The translations under genes were made by a program, and so were the position numbers. From Lacrimispora amygdalina (lineage in GTDB: Bacteria; Bacillota; Clostridia; Lachnospirales; Lachnospiraceae), in NCBI RefSeq assembly GCF_900205965.1, contig NZ_OAOF01000001.1, positions 62,001-126,000 of the forward strand: 64,000 nucleotides of DNA, in the 5' to 3' direction. The notes under the pieces are model-generated. The model saw nothing but the letters and a program-made list of their open reading frames with translations, ran no database searches and was not told the origin of the DNA. Every line of letters begins with the position of its first letter. Within the stretch, counting starts at the first letter, position 1. Of this stretch, positions 35,405 through 43,701 are shown in pieces.

Positions 35405-36972
35405 AGTTTTTCTCCAATCGAAATAGTATGGTCTTTATTTAAAAATATTTGTTCAAACTCTTCTTTATGTACCGGTTTACCGAAAAGGAATCCCTGGAAC
35501 ATGTCGCACTCCATATCCTTTAATATGCTTAGCTGAGCCTCATTTTCAATTCCTTCTGCTATTACTTTAAGCTGAAACCCATGTGCCAGATGAATGATAT
35601 TTTCCAGAAGTATTTTATCCTTTTCATTGTAGCTGACAGAGTTAATAAATGATTTATCAATCTTTATAATATCAATCGGCAATGTCTTTAAATAATTTAA
35701 GGAGGAATACCCTGTGCCAAAATCATCCATACTCACCCTGATCCCATAAGATTTCAACAATGCGACATTTTCAACCGCCTTTTGAAAATCTTCTATTACC
35801 ATTGACTCTGTAATTTCAAATTCCAGATATTCTGCCGGTACATGCAGAAATTCAATTTGTTCTATTAAATTACGGATTAGTTTCCTGTTTGTAATGTGCT
35901 GAGAAGTGATGTTGATGGAAATGATAAAATCACGTTCTCCCTTTTCAGTCCAGGAAAGAATATCCTTGCATACCTCTTCCAGAATCAAATCCGTAATTGC
36001 CACTATGAGCCCATTTTTTTCTGCAAATTCAATAAATTCTGACGGCGGTACCACTGTCCCGTCTGGCCTCACCCATCGGGCCAGTGCCTCTGCACCTGCA
36101 AGCTGTCCGTTTTGGGAATATTTCGGCTGATAATAAACCGTAAATTCCTTCTGTCTGATTCCATCTTTTATTTCCTTTTTTTTAATTGTCTCCTCATAGA
36201 GATTCAGACTCATATTCTTATCATAGAACGTGTAGCTGCTTTTGCCAAGTTTTTTTGACATATACATGGCATCATCACTGCAATTATATAACGTCTGGAA
36301 ATCTGTTCCGTGCTCTGGCATCAGTGCAATGCCAAGACTTGCGCTCACATAATCCACTTTGCTTCCATTCACATAAAATGGATCAGTAAATAAACCCAGT
36401 ATCTTCTTTGCCATCAGCTCAGTCTGGGCCTTATTGTTGACGGACTTAATAAAAAACAGGAACTCATCCCCTCCAATATGGCACACACAATCCTGCTCCC
36501 CAAGCACATGCTCAAACCTCTCCCCTGCCAGTCTTAATAATTCATCACCTGCCAGGTGCCCCAGTGTATCGTTGACAGCCTTGAAATCATCCATATCCAG
36601 GCTGATTAATGCCGCAAACTCTTTATCCTGGGAAATCTCATTAATCAAATTATTCATCATATAATTTTTATTTGGCAGACCTGTTGTGCAGCTATAAAAA
36701 GCATAATTATTTATTTTCTTAAATATTTTTGATACCAGCAGCACAATAAGCCCGAAGAGCAAAATCATGCTGATGTTAATAAACACAATTTTGCTTATAA
36801 ACAACTGTATGTTTTCATTCTCCGGGCTGATATTTAATTTTTTCAAAAGATTCATGATTATAAACGATACGGAGATAAACTCTGCCATCGCAGCAATAAT
36901 CAATAAAAGCAATACCATCTGAATTGGTAAGTGTTTTATTATTAAGTTTAACTTCTTCTTAAACAGCACCAT
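35401..36972 (-). CDS. GGDEF-EAL c-di-GMP protein
   Basis: Membrane-bound c-di-GMP enzyme. Two N-terminal helices (about 15-75) are followed by a GGDEF domain with intact 'CHIGGDEFLFFI' and an EAL domain with 'AEALARW', 'DDFGTGYSSL' and 'EGIENEAQL', so both catalytic motifs look active. The frame is open to 37011, but that start sits in the thioredoxin terminator; ATG at 36970-36972 with GGAAG 6 bases upstream gives 523 aa and is preferred. It is coupled to a methyltransferase gene. Confidence 0.92.
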   Translation of the reverse strand: MVLFKKKLNLIIKHLPIQMVLLLLIIAAMAEFISVSFIIMNLLKKLNISPENENIQLFISKIVFINISMILLFGLIVLLVSKIFKKINNYAFYSCTTGLPNKNYMMNNLINEISQDKEFAALISLDMDDFKAVNDTLGHLAGDELLRLAGERFEHVLGEQDCVCHIGGDEFLFFIKSVNNKAQTELMAKKILGLFTDPFYVNGSKVDYVSASLGIALMPEHGTDFQTLYNCSDDAMYMSKKLGKSSYTFYDKNMSLNLYEETIKKKEIKDGIRQKEFTVYYQPKYSQNGQLAGAEALARWVRPDGTVVPPSEFIEFAEKNGLIVAITDLILEEVCKDILSWTEKGERDFIISINITSQHITNRKLIRNLIEQIEFLHVPAEYLEFEITESMVIEDFQKAVENVALLKSYGIRVSMDDFGTGYSSLNYLKTLPIDIIKIDKSFINSVSYNEKDKILLENIIHLAHGFQLKVIAEGIENEAQLSILKDMECDMFQGFLFGKPVHKEEFEQIFLNKDHTISIGEKL

Positions 36973-37009
36973 AGTATACTTCCGTTCTTCCATGTTAAGC
37001 GTATATAAC

Positions 37010-37041
37010 AAAAGACAGAGTTTATATCCTCTGTCTTTTTA
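37010..37041. terminator. Terminator after thioredoxin gene
   Basis: AAAAGACAGAG (37010-37020) and CTCTGTCTTTT (37030-37040) form an 11-bp stem just beyond the trx stop on the minus strand, followed by TTTTG. Confidence 0.85.
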
Positions 37042-37045
37042 TTAA

Positions 37046-37357
37046 TTACTGCAGCATTGATAAAAGCGTCTGTTTGGACTGGACACCCACTGTGCTTTTT
37101 ACCACTTTTCCTTCCTTCATCACCACTAACGTTGGAATGCTCATCACCTTGAATGCCTGGGCCAGCTCCTGCTCCTCATCTACGTTAATCTTGCCTACTC
37201 TGGCTACATCAGCTGTCTCTTTGGCAACCTGCTCCACAACGGGTCCTACCATCTTGCATGGTCCGCACCAGGAAGCCCAGAAGTCCAGTAATATCGGCTT
37301 ATCTGACTGCATTACCTCTTTTTCAAAATTGTCCTTCGTTATCTTTAATACACTCAT
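37046..37357 (-). CDS. trxA: Thioredoxin
   Basis: Disulfide oxidoreductase of 103 aa. The active site 'WASWCGPCK' (Cys31, Cys34), the cis-proline 'MSIPTLVV' and the C-terminal helix are all present. AAAGGAG precedes the ATG. Monocistronic with its own terminator. It may reduce Bcp and other thiol enzymes. Confidence 0.95.
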   Translation of the reverse strand: MSVLKITKDNFEKEVMQSDKPILLDFWASWCGPCKMVGPVVEQVAKETADVARVGKINVDEEQELAQAFKVMSIPTLVVMKEGKVVKSTVGVQSKQTLLSMLQ

Positions 37358-37491
37358 CGTATATGCTCCTTTCCATTGATACCAAATATCTTCTTGATGG
37401 TGTTATTTTAACTCAAAATTATATTTATTTCTGTGATGATGTCACGGAGAAAATTGAACATGTTCTTGCATTCTGTATGAAATGATGGTAA

Positions 37492-37534
37492 TATAATATC
37501 GTAATTCGATATCGCATTTCAATATCGTTTATTT
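37492..37534 (+). promoter_or_regulatory. Promoter with three 13-bp-phased ATATCG repeats
   Basis: A -10 hexamer TATAAT (37492-37497) runs straight into three ATATCG units at 37496, 37509 and 37522, spaced by exactly 13 bp. The middle one extends to the palindrome CGATATCG. The array covers the expected start site and ends before the AGGAGG of the PadR gene, so PadR autorepression is likely. Confidence 0.6.
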
Positions 37535-37551
37535 ATATAGGAGGTCTAAGA

Positions 37552-37860
37552 ATGAAAGACAAAATAATGAGGAAATTTTTTCTTGGTTTTATTCAGATTC
37601 ACATACTTCATCATGCAAAAAAAGAGCCATTTTATGGTGTTTGGATGATAGAAGAGCTTAAAAACCATGGATACGATATGAGTCCGGGAACCCTTTATCC
37701 CCTTCTTCACAGCATGGAATCAAGCGGTCTTCTGGAAATGGAAGAAAAAACGGTTGAGGGAAAAATCAGAAAATATTATAAAATAACCAGTTTAGGCGCC
37801 GACGTATTAGAAGAAGCCCGAAAAAAGGCCCATGAACTCTTTAAAGAAATAAAGGATTAA
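37552..37860 (+). CDS. PadR-family transcriptional regulator
   Basis: Winged-helix repressor of 102 aa. It shows 'FLGFIQIHILHHAKKEPFYG' and 'GYDMSPGTLYPLLHSMESSGLLE', with 'YKITSLGADVLEEA' as wing and C-terminal helix, the PadR hallmark. AGGAGG precedes the ATG. Its stop overlaps by one base an in-frame extension of the next gene, and the ABC exporter genes follow at once, so it probably represses padR-fetA-fetB in response to a compound or metal. Confidence 0.92.
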   Translation: MKDKIMRKFFLGFIQIHILHHAKKEPFYGVWMIEELKNHGYDMSPGTLYPLLHSMESSGLLEMEEKTVEGKIRKYYKITSLGADVLEEARKKAHELFKEIKD

Positions 37861-37880
37861 TGAAAGGAGGCAGGATATTT

Positions 37881-38519
37881 ATGTTTTCACTCACGGAAGT
37901 AAAATATAAACATATTCTTGACATTGAAGAACTGAATATCGAAAAATCCAAAGTTACGTGCATTATCGGAGAGAGCGGCAGCGGAAAGTCCACACTTTTA
38001 CGTCTCCTGAACAAACTGATCAGCTGTGACAGCGGAGAAATCATGTATAACGGACAGGATTTGAACTCCTGTAATTCTGTTGATTTAAGAAGAAGTGTTG
38101 TCATGCTTTCGCAGGTTCCCGCCATTTTTCCGGGAACGATAAGAGATAACCTGCTGATTGGTCTTAGATTTGCAGAAAAGCCTGCTGCCAGTGATGATAA
38201 GCTTCTCCAGATTTTAAATATGGTCCATTTAAATAAGAAACTCGATGATGAAAGCGGTCTGTTATCCGGCGGTGAAAAGCAAAGACTGGCGTTAGGCCGG
38301 GTAATTTTGCTTGATCCGGAAGTGTTTTTACTGGATGAGCCCTCTTCTTCACTGGATGAAGAAACAGAGCGGTTCATTATTGAAAATCTGGTTGCATACG
38401 CAAAAGAAACCAACAAAACTTTAATTATGGTTACTCATTCAAAGAAAGTTGCACAGACTTATTCAGAAAATACCATAGAACTTTCTCAGGGTAAAATCGT
38501 AAGAACCAGGGAGGTGTAG
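37881..38519 (+). CDS. ABC transporter ATP-binding protein, FetA-like
   Basis: ATPase of 212 aa with Walker A 'GESGSGKSTLL', Q-loop 'LSQVPAIFPGTIRDNL', signature 'LSGGEKQRLALGRVI' and Walker B 'VFLLDEPSSSLDEET'. The partner permease belongs to the FetB family, so the pair corresponds to FetAB, an iron exporter that protects from oxidative stress in E. coli (established there). ATG 37881 is chosen for its AAAGGAGG; the open frame reaches 37860. Confidence 0.85.
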   Translation: MFSLTEVKYKHILDIEELNIEKSKVTCIIGESGSGKSTLLRLLNKLISCDSGEIMYNGQDLNSCNSVDLRRSVVMLSQVPAIFPGTIRDNLLIGLRFAEKPAASDDKLLQILNMVHLNKKLDDESGLLSGGEKQRLALGRVILLDPEVFLLDEPSSSLDEETERFIIENLVAYAKETNKTLIMVTHSKKVAQTYSENTIELSQGKIVRTREV

Positions 38520-38522
38520 GAT

Positions 38523-39308
38523 ATGAATCAGGTCATTGATCTGCAGACATGGCAAATGCTTGCCGCATATATCTTTGTACTTATAGTAATGCTGATTGTT
38601 AAATTAAAAGGAATTCCAAGGGAAAAGGAGCTGTTTATTTCTTCCATAAGAATGACATTTCAACTTATTCTCACCGGGTATCTGTTGTTATATCTTTTTG
38701 ACAGCTCATCTCCTCTGTATACAATCCTGGTATTAATTGGGATGGAGATATTCGCTGTTCATAATATTATAAAGAGAACAAAACAAAAGTTTTCATCACG
38801 GCTGACCCGGATCATTGCATTTTCAATGGCTGCAGGCACCATTTCCTGCCTGTTATATTTCCTGCTTGTAGTCGTACGGATAACGCCCTGGTATAATCCC
38901 CGTTATTTCATACCAATAGCAGGAATGCTGATCGGCAATTCCATGACGGGCATTTCCTTAGGAGTCAGCCGTTTAACTGAGGGCATGGTAACACAGAAAA
39001 GTCTGGTCGAAGGTGCGTTGATGCTGGGCGCAACTCCGAAAATGGCAGCAAAGCAAATCGTCGATCATGCGTTTGACTCAGCAATCCTGCCTACCATAAA
39101 TTCAATGGTTGGTATGGGAATTGTATTTCTGCCGGGCATGATGACCGGTCAGATCTTATCTGGGGCCTCACCGATCACAGCGATTGAATACCAGATAGCA
39201 ATTATGCTGGGAATACTGGGCAGCGTGGCTTTATCTGTTATTATATTTGTGCAGATGGGGTATCAGACATTTTTTAATGAGCAAGGTCAGTTAACCGTTG
39301 ATATTTAA
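38523..39308 (+). CDS. ABC transporter permease, FetB-like (UPF0014)
   Basis: Membrane permease of 261 aa with about seven hydrophobic segments. Family marks are 'RMTFQLILTGYLLLYLF', 'YFIPIAGMLIGNSMTGISLG' and 'VGMGIVFLPGMMTGQILSG'. It starts 4 bp after the ATPase gene. Predicted function is metal (iron) export with the FetA-like ATPase, inferred from family. The control by PadR differs from the E. coli case. Confidence 0.87.
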   Translation: MNQVIDLQTWQMLAAYIFVLIVMLIVKLKGIPREKELFISSIRMTFQLILTGYLLLYLFDSSSPLYTILVLIGMEIFAVHNIIKRTKQKFSSRLTRIIAFSMAAGTISCLLYFLLVVVRITPWYNPRYFIPIAGMLIGNSMTGISLGVSRLTEGMVTQKSLVEGALMLGATPKMAAKQIVDHAFDSAILPTINSMVGMGIVFLPGMMTGQILSGASPITAIEYQIAIMLGILGSVALSVIIFVQMGYQTFFNEQGQLTVDI

Positions 39309-39356
39309 CAAATCTTTTAGCTGCCGGACAGGCAGCTGATCAGAAAGGGGAAATTA

Positions 39357-39608
39357 ATGAAAAGTAAAGCGATGATAATGATTGTCTGCAGTTGTCTTAT
39401 TCTTTCCGGCTGCGAAAAAACCAATACCAGCCAGACAGAGGACATCAATAGTGCTCAAACAAAAGTGTCGGCTGCAGACAAGAAACCGGAAGTTGAGAGC
39501 AAAACCGACGTAACGGCAGTTTCACAAACAAAAACCCAAAATTATGAAGGATATACCGGTCTTTGTTTTAATCATGAACGCTCTCCTCATCCATTAATCT
39601 TTTCTTAA
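39357..39608 (+). pseudogene. Lipoprotein gene, probably 3'-truncated
   Basis: The first 65 residues look real: lipoprotein signal 'MIVCSCLILSGCEKTN' and a long Ser/Thr/Lys-rich linker, then 'YEGYTG', a start seen in larger small-lipoproteins of this group. After that the frame reads 'LCFNHERSPHPLIFS' and stops, 14 bases inside the end of the convergent NifK-like gene. The abrupt loss of domain-like sequence where the nitrogenase-like locus begins suggests truncation by insertion or rearrangement. GAAAGGGG precedes the ATG. Confidence 0.6.
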
Positions 39609-40817
39609 CATTTCATTCGCCCACGCAGAAACCAGATTCACTGCTCCACGGAAGCCCACAAGGGGTGGCTCATATGCATGCCTCCATATATTGTCAGGCA
39701 TTGCGATTTGAAGACTCTGGTCTTTGCCGGCCATTTTAAGCAGCTCACCGCTGCCCATCAAAAAACCTCTGGAATCTTCTGCAATATTCTCTTTAGCGGC
39801 TTCATCCAGATAAGCAATATCAGCATCTTTCATTTCCGGACAATCACAGTAACCTTCCACATGGCTAAATCCCAAAAATTCTTTCCCAAATTTGGATATC
39901 CCCGATACCACATCTGCATGTCCGGCGAGAATTAATCTGCTCTCTTCTGTATGGACACGCTGATACCGGGACAGCACAACCTGCATTGGTTCGATTTGTT
40001 TTGCTGTAATGACTTTTTCATGACAAACAAAGGATTGGTCGTACTCCTTCCCACAAATTGCCGCAATCTGTTCCAGCCACTGAATGGTCCCATCTATTCC
40101 GTAAGGACGTGCCATGAGAAACGGTGTGCCAAACCGGTTCTCAAGATATTTAGCGCAGGCTTCCCCCTCCCGCCGGATAACAATATTCAAGTGAGCAGCT
40201 CCCAGTTTTTCCATATCGGATATGCTTGTGGCAGATGTCAGCGTACATAGCGGTTCCATATGAAAGGCACCTGATACCAGGCGGGATATCTCAGCTGCAT
40301 CTCCATGAAAATTAAACATATCTGCACAGGAACCGATAATATTGAAAGTTGGCAGCTCTGTCCTTTTTATATCCTGTGGAAATGTTTTGCAAAGCTTTAG
40401 AAGTGTCAATTCTATTCCTTTGTTTCCACTGATATCAAATCCTCCTGAAGTTATTGGAATCAGACGTGTATCAGGCAGACTGGGAGATAATTCCTGTGCA
40501 ATGGCTTTGATGTCTATCCCAATAACCTCCGGTACAGAGGACGGAAGCAGGAATATATTTTTGATCCCCTGTGTTTCCGATACCCATTCCACTGCACGTG
40601 TAAGACGGCTTGTATCCCCCATAGCAATATCTGTTTCACCAATATGAGTTGAATAGAGATTGCTGCCAAACGCCCCCATACGATGCAGAAAAGTTCTTCC
40701 ATATGCCATGTGTCCCATACACCCAAATTCAACGACTGCCGATTGTTGTATTCCGGATAAGCACCAAAGTGCCCCCATCCTCCCGGAGAGAGGCGGTGCA
40801 GTTTTAAGCAGTCCCAT
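39594..40817 (-). CDS. Nitrogenase component 1-like protein, K-type subunit
   Basis: Partner subunit of a nitrogenase-like reductase. The 407 aa include 'GALWCLSGIQQSAVVEFGC' (Cys19 and Cys33) and 'LLPSSVPEVIGID'. The third P-cluster cysteine of NifK (in 'TCMAEVIGDD') is replaced by Ser94, and the spacing of the first two is only 14 residues instead of about 25. ATG 40817 is chosen for its GGAGGGG site; the open frame to 40958 runs back through the D gene. It overlaps that gene by 14 bp. Not canonical NifK; closest in style to uncharacterised nitrogenase-superfamily proteins. Confidence 0.85.
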   Translation of the reverse strand: MGLLKTAPPLSGRMGALWCLSGIQQSAVVEFGCMGHMAYGRTFLHRMGAFGSNLYSTHIGETDIAMGDTSRLTRAVEWVSETQGIKNIFLLPSSVPEVIGIDIKAIAQELSPSLPDTRLIPITSGGFDISGNKGIELTLLKLCKTFPQDIKRTELPTFNIIGSCADMFNFHGDAAEISRLVSGAFHMEPLCTLTSATSISDMEKLGAAHLNIVIRREGEACAKYLENRFGTPFLMARPYGIDGTIQWLEQIAAICGKEYDQSFVCHEKVITAKQIEPMQVVLSRYQRVHTEESRLILAGHADVVSGISKFGKEFLGFSHVEGYCDCPEMKDADIAYLDEAAKENIAEDSRGFLMGSGELLKMAGKDQSLQIAMPDNIWRHAYEPPLVGFRGAVNLVSAWANEMLRKD

Positions 40818-42087
40818 TGACAGTCCCCTCCTTTCCTGCTGCAAGAGCCTGGATGATACGGCTGAGCAGCGTAATTGTTCTTTCATAGCCAATGTGACCG
40901 TACAAATCCAATACAGAAACATTAGGAGGATTCTTTTGGAATCGTCCTCCCCAATCACCTATAACGATATCCGGGCACAATTCCTCAATTATCTGCCTGT
41001 CCATTTGTTCATTGAGCATCAGACAGACGATTGGATTTATATCCTGTTCCATTATTTTTTCTCTCCATATTATATCTGATGAATAAAATTCCGGCATATG
41101 TATCATCATTGGATCCATTCCCAGGGATAACAGGTATGACGAAAGCGGCAGAGGCTGTACTGTACCTATGTTTGCACTGATATACCGCAGATTTTCAAGC
41201 TGCACCCCCGCTGCCTTCCGGATCTTTTCTGCTTCCTTCCTCTGTTCTTCAAATTCCTGGTGGATTTCTAATCCCAATTGCTGTCCGATTTTGCTATAAG
41301 CACATTCTATATCCCCAATGCCATAAATATCATGCAGACTTACATACGGTATATTGTGCTCCTTATCCAGCCACTCAGCTAACGAATTCATAAATGGAGA
41401 AATTACAAGATTCAGCCTCGCATCTCCTGCTGAAATAAAATCTTCCAGTGAGGAATCCGGAGCCAAAAAACGTAATGGCACACCCTGATGATTTAAATAA
41501 TCAATTAAATGAGGCATAGGTATATGTTCTTCCAATGCGCTGCGGCCCAGAATATTAACAATTTTCCCCTTTCTTACTGCCTTTTCAATTACTTGCCCCA
41601 GTGCAAGAAGCGTTTTCCAATATCCCTGTTCAAAACTGCCGCATTTAAAGTTGCCAAGTGGTAAATGGATCAGCTTTGCCTTTATTGCCGGCTTCATCTC
41701 AAAGCAGATGCTTTCTATATCCCCGCCAATTAACTCCGGCACACAGGTGGCAATTATGAGAATAAGCTTTGCACCTGCCGCATCCATTTCTTCTATCGCT
41801 TTAATCAGCCCTTTGCGAAAGCCGAATACGACCTCTTTGCTGTCTAAGAGGTAGGTCCAATGCAGTGCCTCATCCCCATAAGGGGAAGAAAGGACCACAT
41901 TCCGGCTGTAATATCCACATTCCGGGGTACCGATCATAAGAGTGGACACTCCTCTGATTTTAGCAGCCAGTGACAGTGCTGTGTGCATCGGGCAGTGAAC
42001 ACCTGGAAAAGCTGCAGGGGTAAGCTGCCTGACCGCTGTCATACTCCTGACCGCAGAGAGGCACTTCAGATGCTTAATGTCATTCAT
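40804..42087 (-). CDS. Nitrogenase component 1-like protein, D-type subunit
   Basis: Catalytic-type subunit of 427 aa. Three P-cluster-type cysteines are kept: Cys32 ('GVHCPMH'), Cys57 ('GTPECGYYSRN') and Cys114 ('IATCVPELIGGD'). The FeMo-cofactor cysteine position aligns with Ser230 ('LNLVIS'), while a histidine near the cofactor-histidine position survives (His398 in 'LYGHIGYER'). So an iron-sulfur relay is likely but classical FeMo-co is not. ATG overlaps the NifH-like stop (ATGA). The active-site ligand and substrate are unknown. Confidence 0.87.
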   Translation of the reverse strand: MNDIKHLKCLSAVRSMTAVRQLTPAAFPGVHCPMHTALSLAAKIRGVSTLMIGTPECGYYSRNVVLSSPYGDEALHWTYLLDSKEVVFGFRKGLIKAIEEMDAAGAKLILIIATCVPELIGGDIESICFEMKPAIKAKLIHLPLGNFKCGSFEQGYWKTLLALGQVIEKAVRKGKIVNILGRSALEEHIPMPHLIDYLNHQGVPLRFLAPDSSLEDFISAGDARLNLVISPFMNSLAEWLDKEHNIPYVSLHDIYGIGDIECAYSKIGQQLGLEIHQEFEEQRKEAEKIRKAAGVQLENLRYISANIGTVQPLPLSSYLLSLGMDPMMIHMPEFYSSDIIWREKIMEQDINPIVCLMLNEQMDRQIIEELCPDIVIGDWGGRFQKNPPNVSVLDLYGHIGYERTITLLSRIIQALAAGKEGTVNGTA

Positions 42088-42839
42088 TCCTGTTTTCCTC
42101 CTTCCAGCAATAAATTTGCCAGCTTTTGATATTTTTTTGCCATATCACTGTCAGGATATGCCTCAACCACTGTCTTTCCCTGTTCTTCCGCCTTTTGTAC
42201 ATAAGGGTCACGTGGAATATGGAAGAGTATCGGAGTATCTATTTCATCAGCGGTTTTTTGAACCTGTTCCGCTTCTCCTTCAAAGTTTTTCGCATTAAAG
42301 ATGAGACCGCGCAGGCCGGCATAACCTCTGGGCACAAAACTTTTGACAGCATGGGCAATATTAGAGGCCGCATAAAGGCTCATCATTTCCCCTGAGGTAA
42401 CCACACATACCTCGTCTGCATAACCACCACGAATAGGCATGGCAAACCCGCCGCAGACCACATCACCCAGTACATCATACAGCACCACATCAGGTTTATA
42501 TACATTGTAAGCCTCCAATTCCTCCAGTTTTTCAAAGGCGGTAATAATGCCGCGGCCGGCACACCCTACTCCTGGTACCGGTCCGCCGGATTCTACACAC
42601 AAGACACCAACACTGCTTTCATATACAATATCTTCAAGTTCTGCATCCCCCTTGTCACGAAGAATGTCCAATACAGTCGGTATGTTTTTTCCACCTGTCA
42701 GGTTGCGGGTGGAATCCGCCTTGGGATCGCATCCAATCTGCATTACGATAAGTCCTGATTTTGCCATAGCTGCCGCAATGTTAGATACTGTTGTTGACTT
42801 TCCTATGCCGCCTTTTCCATAAATTGCAATACGTTTCAT
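42084..42839 (-). CDS. NifH-like iron protein (nitrogenase reductase superfamily)
   Basis: ATP-dependent electron donor to the D/K-like complex. The 251 aa have Walker A 'GKGGIGKST' (8-16), the 'GCDPKADSTR' switch, and the two cysteines that bind the intersubunit 4Fe-4S cluster, Cys93 ('GVGCAGRG') and Cys129 ('GDVVCGGFAMPIR'). Arg96 matches the ADP-ribosylation arginine of NifH. It is shorter than true NifH (270-296), like BchL/CfbC and Nfl relatives. Placed between the ABC importer genes and the D/K pair in one overlapping operon. Confidence 0.93.
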   Translation of the reverse strand: MKRIAIYGKGGIGKSTTVSNIAAAMAKSGLIVMQIGCDPKADSTRNLTGGKNIPTVLDILRDKGDAELEDIVYESSVGVLCVESGGPVPGVGCAGRGIITAFEKLEELEAYNVYKPDVVLYDVLGDVVCGGFAMPIRGGYADEVCVVTSGEMMSLYAASNIAHAVKSFVPRGYAGLRGLIFNAKNFEGEAEQVQKTADEIDTPILFHIPRDPYVQKAEEQGKTVVEAYPDSDMAKKYQKLANLLLEGGKQE

Positions 42840-42854
42840 TATTAAAGTCCTCCA

Positions 42855-43637
42855 CTAAATCAAATGGTATGAATTACACACTGGTCTGCCAGTGCGAAGG
42901 TCTGCAGTGATTTCTGCATCAATATAAAAAGTATCACGCAATACACGGGGGGTCATGATTTCCTCCGGTGTTCCCTGTGCTATAATGCACCCCTCCCGGA
43001 TAGCCACAAGAAAATCGGAAAAACGTGAGGCAAGGTTCAAATCATGCAATACCATAATTATGGTACTCCCACGCTCGCGGTTGAGTTTTTCCAAAAGTTC
43101 CAGTACCTCCAGCTGATAAGCCATATCCAGATAGGTGGTAGGTTCGTCCAGCAAAATCAGGCTGCTCTGCTGAGCCAGCGCCATGGCAATCCATACCCGC
43201 TGCCGCTGCCCACCGGAAAGCTTGTCAACTTCTGCTGTTTCTACATCGGACAGGCGGGTAATATCCAGTGCCCACTCAATAATTGCCTCATCCTCTTTCT
43301 TTTGTCTGCCAACCCCCTCCTGATGAGGAAAGCGCCCATAGGACACCAGCTCTCTTACAGTCAGCCCGGAAGGTGCTGCAGGTGTCTGTGGCAATATTGA
43401 CATCCTCTTTGCAACCTCCCTGGTTGGAAGGCTTCTGATATCATCGCCGTTTAGCAAAACAGCGCCTTTTTGTGGTTTTAGTATACGGCCTGCAGCCTTG
43501 AGTATTGTTGATTTACCGCAGCCGTTAGGCCCAATGAGGGAAGTCACCTTTCCTTCCAGAATACACAGGTTCAGACCATTCACCACAATATGTTCATCAT
43601 AGCTGAGTTTTAAATCTTTTAATGTTATTGAATTCAT
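42855..43637 (-). CDS. FecE/BtuD-type ABC ATP-binding protein
   Basis: ATPase of an iron-chelate/cobalamin-type importer, 260 aa. Motifs: 'GPNGCGKST' (Walker A), 'ILPQTPAAPSGLTVRELVSYGR' (Q-loop region; read as ILPQTP and LTVRELVSYGR), 'LSGGQRQRVWIAMALAQ' and 'LILLDEPTTYLD'. It works with the two FecCD permeases upstream and lies 15 bp ahead of the nifH-like gene, which ties uptake to the reductase. Substrate class from family: ferric siderophore, heme or corrinoid. Confidence 0.92.
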   Translation of the reverse strand: MNSITLKDLKLSYDEHIVVNGLNLCILEGKVTSLIGPNGCGKSTILKAAGRILKPQKGAVLLNGDDIRSLPTREVAKRMSILPQTPAAPSGLTVRELVSYGRFPHQEGVGRQKKEDEAIIEWALDITRLSDVETAEVDKLSGGQRQRVWIAMALAQQSSLILLDEPTTYLDMAYQLEVLELLEKLNRERGSTIIMVLHDLNLASRFSDFLVAIREGCIIAQGTPEEIMTPRVLRDTFYIDAEITADLRTGRPVCNSYHLI

Positions 43638-43701
43638 TTTTTACCCATCTGTATGCTTCTAGCATACGTTTATTATTTGACTTTTTAACCTGGTTACTTT
43701 T

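Noticed and set aside
39594..42839. Canonical nitrogen-fixation genes nifHDK
   Set aside because: FeMo-co cysteine and one K-subunit cysteine are missing, proteins are short, and nifB/E/N/V are absent; a nitrogenase-like reductase is the better call.
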